This document shows, in pieces, positions 6,678-12,393 of a stretch of 12,393 nt of DNA. The position numbers were made by a program, and so were the translations under genes. A model generated the notes under the pieces. The model was given only the letters and a program-made list of their open reading frames with translations, did no database searches and was not told where the DNA came from. Within the stretch, counting starts at the first letter, position 1. The number at the start of each line of letters is the position of its first letter. The DNA is from Bacteroidota bacterium (GTDB lineage Bacteria; Bacteroidota; Bacteroidia; Chitinophagales; Chitinophagaceae): contig JAGWTX010000013.1 in the NCBI GenBank assembly GCA_028875955.1, forward strand, positions 1 to 12,393, given 5' to 3'.

Positions 6678-7514
6678 TTATGGGTTGACCGGATAAACCA
6701 GGGGGTTCAGGGGGGTATCAATGATTTCATCCACTTGGGCGCCGGGACACCAGGTTTCCCAGTCGTTGACCTGGTTCTGGTTTTCGGGTTGTTTCAAACG
6801 CATATCCTTATCCATATAAATAATGGTCATCACTTTGCGCATCTCGGATGTCGTATTGGCACCGGCCCGGTGAAAGATCCATCCCGAATGAAAACTGATT
6901 TCACCCAGGTCAAAGGGTGTTTCAATCCGGGGATAATCGGTAACCCGCAAACGTTCGGCTATCTTTTTTTCGCTTTCATCCCCAATAGCCAATTCCCTTC
7001 CTTCAACAACCTGGTGACTACCCGCACAAAAAGCCAGGGGACCCATATCCAGACCGGTTTTCTGCAGGGGTATCCAGGCGGTAACGGTCTTGTCGGTGTC
7101 CAGGGGCCAGTAAAACTGGTCCGCGTGCCAGGGTGTGATGCCTCCACCGGCTTCTTTAAACAATGCCTGGTCGTGATAAATTTTTACCCCGCCCACCTGC
7201 ATCAGTTCTGCAGCAATTTTTCCCAGTCTTTTGCTGAATACCAGTTCCCTGATCAGCGGGTCTTCCCGCCAGAGATTGAACAATTGCAAAAATGCTTTTC
7301 CATAAGTGTCCCTTTCCGAAACAGGACTGACAACCCTGTTCATCCGGCTGACCCTTTCACTGATGATCCTGTTAAAAAGGGCAATCGTTTCTTCCGTGAA
7401 TACCTGTTTCAGTTTGATGTATCGATGGGTATCATAAAACCGAATCTGTTCTTCGGTCAGCGGATACTCCTTGGTCAGGTTTTCCCGAATCGATGCTGGT
7501 AACATGTAGGACAT
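6678..7514 (-). CDS. Phytanoyl-CoA dioxygenase (PhyH) family oxygenase
   Basis: This is a 278-residue Fe(II)/2-oxoglutarate-dependent oxygenase of the PhyH family. The metal site is the H-x-D pair H130 and D132 (in W-H-A-D-Q-F) with distal H215 (G-W-I-F-H-R). R226, eleven residues after the distal His, matches the arginine that binds the 2-oxoglutarate carboxylate in human PhyH. All catalytic residues are therefore present and the enzyme should be active. Such enzymes hydroxylate very varied small molecules and lipids, and the substrate here cannot be told. No signal peptide is seen, so it is cytoplasmic. The frame extends to a TTG at 7538, but the ATG at 7514 is preferred; a second ATG lies three codons on (7505). 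It starts 45 bases after the stop of the alkaline-phosphatase-superfamily gene on the same strand, so it may be the last gene of that operon. Confidence 0.9.
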   Translation of the reverse strand: MSYMLPASIRENLTKEYPLTEEQIRFYDTHRYIKLKQVFTEETIALFNRIISERVSRMNRVVSPVSERDTYGKAFLQLFNLWREDPLIRELVFSKRLGKIAAELMQVGGVKIYHDQALFKEAGGGITPWHADQFYWPLDTDKTVTAWIPLQKTGLDMGPLAFCAGSHQVVEGRELAIGDESEKKIAERLRVTDYPRIETPFDLGEISFHSGWIFHRAGANTTSEMRKVMTIIYMDKDMRLKQPENQNQVNDWETWCPGAQVDEIIDTPLNPLVYPVNP

Positions 7515-7559
7515 TTTTCTGCTGCTTAAATATACCAAGCCCTCACTGATTTATGCTCC

Positions 7560-9986
7560 CTATTTTATCCCATAAATTTTTACATCCAATCCTGCGTAAG
7601 AAAGACGAATGGGGTTGGGTGAGCCAAACAGCGCCAATTCAAAATACAGGTTTTTCACATGCCGGTAATCCGATAATGTAAAGAGGTCTTTTACAGACAG
7701 GTCGTTCCATTTTTCCGGAAGAAAGGGAAGCGAGCTCAATGTGACCAGGTCTCTTTTGCTCCAGTAAAGAAACCGTTTCCCACCGTCCCTTGTATCAATC
7801 AGTCCGAAGCGGAGTGTAGGATAGGTCTCCGGGTCCTTCTCACCGGTTTTGCATCGGGTGTTTGCTTCCACATAAAGATACCGGTAGCCGGGCGGAATTT
7901 TAAAATAGGGTAGCAGACTGGTATCTGCAGCCAGGGTGTTCAGTTCGTGCAGCGTGCTGTCCTGGATGGAATATAAAAGTGTTTTCTTTCCGGGCAGCAT
8001 GCTTTGTCTTACCGGAAATATTTTATTGCTATCGCAGACATACCTGTTGAGGATGATGAAGTTTTCCCGTAACCGGATCAGCGTATCCGCGATGGTGTCG
8101 TTCTTGATCTTTTCCTGGCTAAGATCATCGTGCAGGGTATACAATTCGTTTCCCGATATAAAATGATCGCCGTAGAGATAGTCTGTAATGTCTCTGCTCC
8201 AGGACATAAAAGCCATGGACTGTCGGTTTCGGAAATTGCGGGCCGTATCCATTACCCCGCCCAGCCAATTCACTTCCTGGGGGCGATACCGGAGGTCATA
8301 ATGATGTTGTAACAAACTCACCAGGGTAGGTGCAATATTTGCATGGGAATTGACGGAAAGAAAACGCTCTGGTTTTTTTAACATGGGCGAGTAGATGATA
8401 AACGGTACATGGTAATCATCGATCTCCCCACGCGATGGGAAGGACCCGATATGGTGATCTCCCGTAATAAGAAAGATCGTATTTGAATATTCGGGCCGTC
8501 TGGCATATGTGCTGAAAAAATTCCGGATACAATCGTCTGAGAACATAAAAGTGACCAGTACCTCTTTTGTTGCTTCCAGTGTCCGCCTGATATCGGGATC
8601 CACTTTCATCGTTAGCAGCTTCTGATCGAATTTTTTTTCATATTTTTTTTTCTGCGCAAAAAGATAGGGCAGGTGCGTGGTTCCCGTATGGTATATGTCA
8701 AGATAGGGTTGCCTGGGCAAGGAATCCATTACTTCAAAACTCCGGCTATACAGTGCGTCATCGGGATAACCCATGGACCAGCCCTCTTTTCCAATGCCCA
8801 TTTCCTTGTATTTCGACGGGTAATGTGAAAGTATAAAATCAGTACCCTGTAACCGGATATAACCCCCCATATTATCAAAATCCGGATTGAAGCCCACCAA
8901 AAAACGGGTGTAATAGCCGTTGTTTCTGAGAATCCGGATCAGCGATAAATGATCGGGCATGACATTCATGATGGAAAAACCCCTTTTCCCATATGGCAAG
9001 GAACCCGAAATGGCCGGATGGGCCGCAAATGTGCCCGGTGCCGTGCTAAGAAAATTATCCCATACCAGGCTCTTCTGTGACAAGGAGTCGAGAAAGGGTG
9101 TAAAACTGCCCGCATAGGCTTTCGAACCGCTAAAATCCCTCGAAAGACCCTCGACTACCAATAATACAATATTGGGTGGCTTCTCTGTCAGATTAAAAAA
9201 ACCTCCGAGCACATCGGGTTCGTCGTTTTTATGGAGCAGGGGGTATTCGCTGCTGGTAAAATGAAACGGGTGTTCCGATTGATAAAAAGCGATTTCGCTG
9301 GCGAGATTCCCCTGGATGACTGCCGGTTGCGCCTGGTTGGCATACCGGTAACTATCCTGTACCCAATAACTCAGTTTATTGGCGGTCAGATAATAGGCAT
9401 TCCTTTCGGAGAACCAGGCGGGGAGGGGGTTGGCAAAACGCATGCAGACAATGGCTGCCAGACTGGATATTCCCAGGAAAATCAGTAATGCTTTTTCGGC
9501 TCTGAACCGGTGTGTGATCTTGAGATAGATAATAAAATATAAAGGCAGGAATATAAGAAAGGGCAGATAGGGTTTGATTCCCGAACCCAATACCTGTTTT
9601 ACGGTATCAACACTGTCTTTGGATTTTCGGGTAAACAATTCATGGTCAAAGGGGGTGTTTCTTTCAGAAAAAGTGATCAACAATGCAATGCTCGCCGTGA
9701 TCAACAGGATATTGAGTGTGTGGAATAAAATGTCGGCGGCTTTATGATTTAACCGGCTGATCAACCAGATTGGTATAAATAGCAATCCCAGATAGATCAG
9801 ACACAACCAGGTGTCATAGATCCACCCCGCAGCCTCATATCGATACGCATAAAGGGCGAATGATTTGGATGCGGTGGTCATGTATTCGAATACGCGCAAC
9901 AGACAGATCGTTATCCATAAAGCAAGTGATATACTGACGAATCTTTGCAGAAAGAAAAGATGGCTGCCCGTTATTTTTTTACCCAT
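7560..9986 (-). CDS. Membrane-anchored alkaline-phosphatase-superfamily protein, LtaS/sulfatase-like
   Basis: This 808-residue protein has about five N-terminal membrane segments (near 14-32, 58-77, 86-106, 139-155 and 165-183) and a large domain of the sulfatase/lipoteichoic-acid-synthase type, expected outside the cytoplasmic membrane. The fold signature begins P-N-I-V-L-L-V-V-E-G (metal ligand E279). The nucleophile is likely T319 (A-P-G-T-F), as in LtaS and phosphoethanolamine transferases. There is no Cys/Ser-x-Pro-x-Arg sulfatase motif, so a true sulfatase is unlikely. H438 (T-T-H-L-P-Y), D510-H511 (T-G-D-H-H) and H526 complete the site. After the typical S-H-A-N-I-A-P-T block (547-554), about 250 more residues follow, the last 150 beta-rich and of unknown fold. 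It probably transfers or hydrolyses a phospho-group such as phosphoglycerol or phosphoethanolamine on an envelope glycan or lipid. Its ATG overlaps the stop of the upstream ATPase gene, suggesting translational coupling. Confidence 0.88.
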   Translation of the reverse strand: MGKKITGSHLFFLQRFVSISLALWITICLLRVFEYMTTASKSFALYAYRYEAAGWIYDTWLCLIYLGLLFIPIWLISRLNHKAADILFHTLNILLITASIALLITFSERNTPFDHELFTRKSKDSVDTVKQVLGSGIKPYLPFLIFLPLYFIIYLKITHRFRAEKALLIFLGISSLAAIVCMRFANPLPAWFSERNAYYLTANKLSYWVQDSYRYANQAQPAVIQGNLASEIAFYQSEHPFHFTSSEYPLLHKNDEPDVLGGFFNLTEKPPNIVLLVVEGLSRDFSGSKAYAGSFTPFLDSLSQKSLVWDNFLSTAPGTFAAHPAISGSLPYGKRGFSIMNVMPDHLSLIRILRNNGYYTRFLVGFNPDFDNMGGYIRLQGTDFILSHYPSKYKEMGIGKEGWSMGYPDDALYSRSFEVMDSLPRQPYLDIYHTGTTHLPYLFAQKKKYEKKFDQKLLTMKVDPDIRRTLEATKEVLVTFMFSDDCIRNFFSTYARRPEYSNTIFLITGDHHIGSFPSRGEIDDYHVPFIIYSPMLKKPERFLSVNSHANIAPTLVSLLQHHYDLRYRPQEVNWLGGVMDTARNFRNRQSMAFMSWSRDITDYLYGDHFISGNELYTLHDDLSQEKIKNDTIADTLIRLRENFIILNRYVCDSNKIFPVRQSMLPGKKTLLYSIQDSTLHELNTLAADTSLLPYFKIPPGYRYLYVEANTRCKTGEKDPETYPTLRFGLIDTRDGGKRFLYWSKRDLVTLSSLPFLPEKWNDLSVKDLFTLSDYRHVKNLYFELALFGSPNPIRLSYAGLDVKIYGIK
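9979..9986 (-). other. 8-base overlap of ATPase stop and downstream start
   Basis: The minus-strand bases ATGGGTAA contain the start codon of the alkaline-phosphatase-superfamily gene and, in another frame, the TAA stop of the ATPase gene. With no Shine-Dalgarno needed, terminating ribosomes could restart here. This ties the two genes to one transcript. Confidence 0.8.
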
Positions 9987-12393
9987 GGTGCTTTGCTTTT
10001 TTTCTGCTTCGCTTATACATTTTTATACCCTCATACCAGATAACGGAAACAAACCCGGCACACATGCTAAACAAAAGATCCCGGGTGTCGATTCCTGCAA
10101 AATCAAAAAACCGGGTAAGGGGCGGAACAAAAAGCAACAGTCCGGTTATCAGCAGCGTGATGGCAATGATCAGGATCACAAGATTGTTTCGATATCGCAT
10201 CGTGGTGAGTACCGAATAATAAAACGACCTGTTTACCAGGGTCAGAAAAATATTCGCTGAGATAAGAACTGTAAACACCATGGTTCGGGTTGCCGCCTCA
10301 TCCAGGCCTTTTTGTACTGCATACTGATAGGTAACCAGGGTTCCCGCGGTAATCATCAGGCCCTGAACAATACTGGTACCCAATTCGCGCCAGCTAAAGA
10401 ATGTGCTGCTCAGCGACCTCGGGGGTTGCAGCATGGTGTTTTTTTCCATGGGTTCGTTCTCATAGATGATCGAACAGGTAGGACCCATCACCAGTTCCAG
10501 GAATATGATATGCACCGGAGAAAAAATATTGGGATAGATCCACCCCAACGCAAGCGGTAAAAAAACCGTAAGTACGATGGGAATGTGAATCGAGATGATG
10601 TACTGGATCGCTTTTTTGAGATTGCTATAGATCCGCCTTCCCATGGCAACCGCATCCACCATTTTCGACAAATCGTCTTCCATCAGGATCAGGGATGCCG
10701 CCTGTTTGGCGATTTCGGAACCCTTTTTCCCCATGGCCACACCGATATGTGCAGCTTTTAAGGCAGGGCCGTCGTTCACACCATCACCCGTCATCGCGAC
10801 GATTTCTTTTTGTTGCATCAGTGTGTGGATGATCTTTAGTTTGGCTTCCGGAAACATTCTGGAGAATAACTGGTTGTGTTCAACCGCTTCTCCCAATGCC
10901 TTTTCATCAAGTAACATGAGTTCCTCTCCACTGATACTTTTCTCTGCCCCCCTGAATCCGATCTGCCGGGCGATGGCTGCCGTGGTAGCACTATTGTCGC
11001 CGGTGACAATCTTTACGGTGATGCCGGCACGGTAAAAATCTTCGATCACCCCCTCTATGTTTTTCTTGGGCGGGTCGTAAAATGCAACCAGACCTTTAAA
11101 GCCAAAGGAGATTTCCTGTTGGGTTTGCGGAAAATCATTTCCTGTAATAGATGCCATCCCAACGCCTAAAATCCGGTATCCCTCGCCAGCCAGAAGGTTT
11201 GTATTTGTCCGGATCATTTTTTTTTCTGTTTCAGACAGGGTACAAACAGACAGGATGGCTTCGGGTGCACCTTTACAGGCTACAATCCTGTTTCCCTGTT
11301 GGTCTTCAAACAGATGGGTCATCATCGGAGGCTTTCCTCCCAGCGGATATTCGTGAATCATTTGGTAATCTCCGCGTTCGTCTTTCTTATAAAAACGCAA
11401 ATAGGATTCATGCAGGGCTTTTTCCATCGGGTCAAAGGGAATGGGCTCACTTGCCCACATGGCTGTGCGGATCAGGTCTTTCGCATGATCGTTTTCTTCT
11501 GCGAATTCCAGGTTTTGTATGCCCGCACCCGTAACATAGATCTTGGCCAGGCTCATCTTGTTTTCGGTAATCGTTCCTGTTTTATCGGTGCAGATTACCG
11601 TCGAACTACCTAAAGTTTCAACCGTTTTCATTTGTTTTACCACGATTCCCAGTTTCATCAACCGCCAGGCACCCAGTGCCATAAATGTGGTGAAGGCCAC
11701 CGGAATTTCCTCCGGTAAAATACTCATGGCCAGAGTAAGCGCCTTTAGGAGGCTGTCCAGGATATTTTGGGTATGTACAAAGTTGATTCCCCAGACGATC
11801 ATAAAAACAACAAAACCGGCGATCACCATTTTTTTTACAAACTGGTTGATTTGTTTTTCAAGTGGTGTTTTTTCTTCGGTGATATCTTCCAGGCTTTTCC
11901 CGATTTTTCCGAGTCTTGTCTGATTTCCGATTGCGGTGATCTTCGCGATGGCCAGTCCACTGGCCACGGTTGTTCCCAGAAATACACCCGAATCTTCACT
12001 GGTGCTGTCTTTATATACGGATAAGGATTCACCCGTAAGAATTGATTCGTTTACGGAAAAATCATTGGATTGGATGATTTCCCCATCCGCAGCCACCAGC
12101 GATCCTTCCTCGACCATCATAAAATCTCCCAGAACCATCTGTTCTGTCGGAATTTCCACGAGCTCCCCGTTACGGATTACTTTTCCGTTGGGTTGGGTAT
12201 ACATTTTTAATTTCTGTAGGGCGTTCCGGCTCCGGGAATCCTGGTACAAGGAAATCGTGGCTACCAATACTATGGCGGAAGAAAGAAAAATACCATCCCC
12301 TGTTTTTCCGCTGACAAAATAAATGATGGATGCCACCAGCAGCAAAACGACCATCGGTTCCTTGGCCAGGCTTTTGAAAGCTTCCAAAAAGCC
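9979..12393 (-). CDS. P2-like cation-transporting P-type ATPase (N-terminus outside window)
   Basis: 804 residues are visible and the frame continues past the right edge. The TTG at 12387 is an internal Leu codon, not a start. Numbering below takes 12387 as residue 1. The order of domains is that of a P2 (Ca2+/Mg2+-type) pump. The actuator loop carries T-G-E (118-120). M4 has P-E-E-I-P (225-229). The phosphorylation site is C-T-D-K-T-G-T with D268, and the nucleotide domain has K-G-A-P-E (372-376). T-G-D (462-464) and the hinge T-G-D-G-V-N-D (533-539) follow. M5-M10 fill about 590-790, and the tail is basic (K-K-A-K-H-H-G). It should use ATP to move a cation across the inner membrane. The SERCA calcium ligands are not kept: M5 has H601 and I604 at the positions of Asn768 and Glu771, and M6 reads E-L-V-M-G-P-T-C. 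The ion is therefore uncertain. Some 60-80 N-terminal residues are missing. Confidence 0.93.
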   Translation of the reverse strand, partial: GFLEAFKSLAKEPMVVLLLVASIIYFVSGKTGDGIFLSSAIVLVATISLYQDSRSRNALQKLKMYTQPNGKVIRNGELVEIPTEQMVLGDFMMVEEGSLVAADGEIIQSNDFSVNESILTGESLSVYKDSTSEDSGVFLGTTVASGLAIAKITAIGNQTRLGKIGKSLEDITEEKTPLEKQINQFVKKMVIAGFVVFMIVWGINFVHTQNILDSLLKALTLAMSILPEEIPVAFTTFMALGAWRLMKLGIVVKQMKTVETLGSSTVICTDKTGTITENKMSLAKIYVTGAGIQNLEFAEENDHAKDLIRTAMWASEPIPFDPMEKALHESYLRFYKKDERGDYQMIHEYPLGGKPPMMTHLFEDQQGNRIVACKGAPEAILSVCTLSETEKKMIRTNTNLLAGEGYRILGVGMASITGNDFPQTQQEISFGFKGLVAFYDPPKKNIEGVIEDFYRAGITVKIVTGDNSATTAAIARQIGFRGAEKSISGEELMLLDEKALGEAVEHNQLFSRMFPEAKLKIIHTLMQQKEIVAMTGDGVNDGPALKAAHIGVAMGKKGSEIAKQAASLILMEDDLSKMVDAVAMGRRIYSNLKKAIQYIISIHIPIVLTVFLPLALGWIYPNIFSPVHIIFLELVMGPTCSIIYENEPMEKNTMLQPPRSLSSTFFSWRELGTSIVQGLMITAGTLVTYQYAVQKGLDEAATRTMVFTVLISANIFLTLVNRSFYYSVLTTMRYRNNLVILIIAITLLITGLLLFVPPLTRFFDFAGIDTRDLLFSMCAGFVSVIWYEGIKMYKRSRKKAKHHG

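Noticed and set aside
6735..7502. 255-residue open frame on the plus strand opposite the PhyH gene
   Set aside because: Its codons are in exact register with those of the dioxygenase gene, so it stays open simply because that gene rarely uses TTA, CTA or TCA. The translation shows no recognisable domain, and the minus-strand gene has all its catalytic residues.
7515..7538. TTG start for the PhyH protein at 7538
   Set aside because: The ATG at 7514 gives a normal N-terminus. The eight extra residues add nothing recognisable and TTG starts are uncommon.
7560..9986. True arylsulfatase assignment
   Set aside because: The formylglycine motif (Cys or Ser-x-Pro-x-Arg) is absent, and the nucleophile position carries Thr in A-P-G-T, as in LtaS and phosphoethanolamine transferases.
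11151..12024. Several overlapping plus-strand frames opposite the ATPase gene
   Set aside because: They overlap one another in different frames, have low-complexity or Ser/Phe-rich translations, and lie under a strongly conserved P-type ATPase.

Overview
The window looks like a chromosomal segment of a member of the Bacteroidota, probably the Chitinophagaceae or a close relative. Four things point there. There is little sign of Shine-Dalgarno sites before the starts. An exact TAnnTTTG-type -7 element lies upstream of recA. The secreted proteins have signal peptides ending in S-A before Gln. The set of housekeeping and envelope genes also fits. This placement is an inference from style and content, not from a phylogenetic marker search. 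All eight genes lie on the minus strand, so the window reads from right to left. No tRNA, rRNA, CRISPR array, insertion sequence or phage gene was seen, and no stretch without a gene exceeds about 240 bases.

In transcription order (high to low coordinates), the first group is an envelope-related cluster. It starts with a P2-like cation-pumping P-type ATPase that enters from beyond position 12393 (its N-terminus is outside the window). An 808-residue membrane protein of the alkaline-phosphatase superfamily (LtaS/sulfatase-like) overlaps it by 8 bases. After a 45-base gap comes a phytanoyl-CoA-dioxygenase-family Fe(II)/2-oxoglutarate oxygenase. The spacing suggests one transcript for at least the first two genes. 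Next is recA with its own candidate promoter and, just after its stop, a clear intrinsic terminator that separates it from what follows.

Beyond the terminator lie a PlsC-like membrane acyltransferase, whose start has no ATG, and mgsA (methylglyoxal synthase), 57 bases apart. The last pair encodes two predicted secreted hydrolases: an amidase-signature enzyme and an M28 metallopeptidase of the glutamate carboxypeptidase II type. The M28 gene runs off the left edge of the window with about 607 residues visible. Its frame has no stop inside the window.

Most of the window is ordinary conserved gene content. The points most worth a second look are: the pump/phosphotransferase-like/dioxygenase cluster and the extra beta-rich C-terminus of its middle protein; non-canonical ion-pocket residues in the ATPase; loss of the arginine patch that gives GCPII its acidic-substrate preference; and the missing ATG of the acyltransferase.
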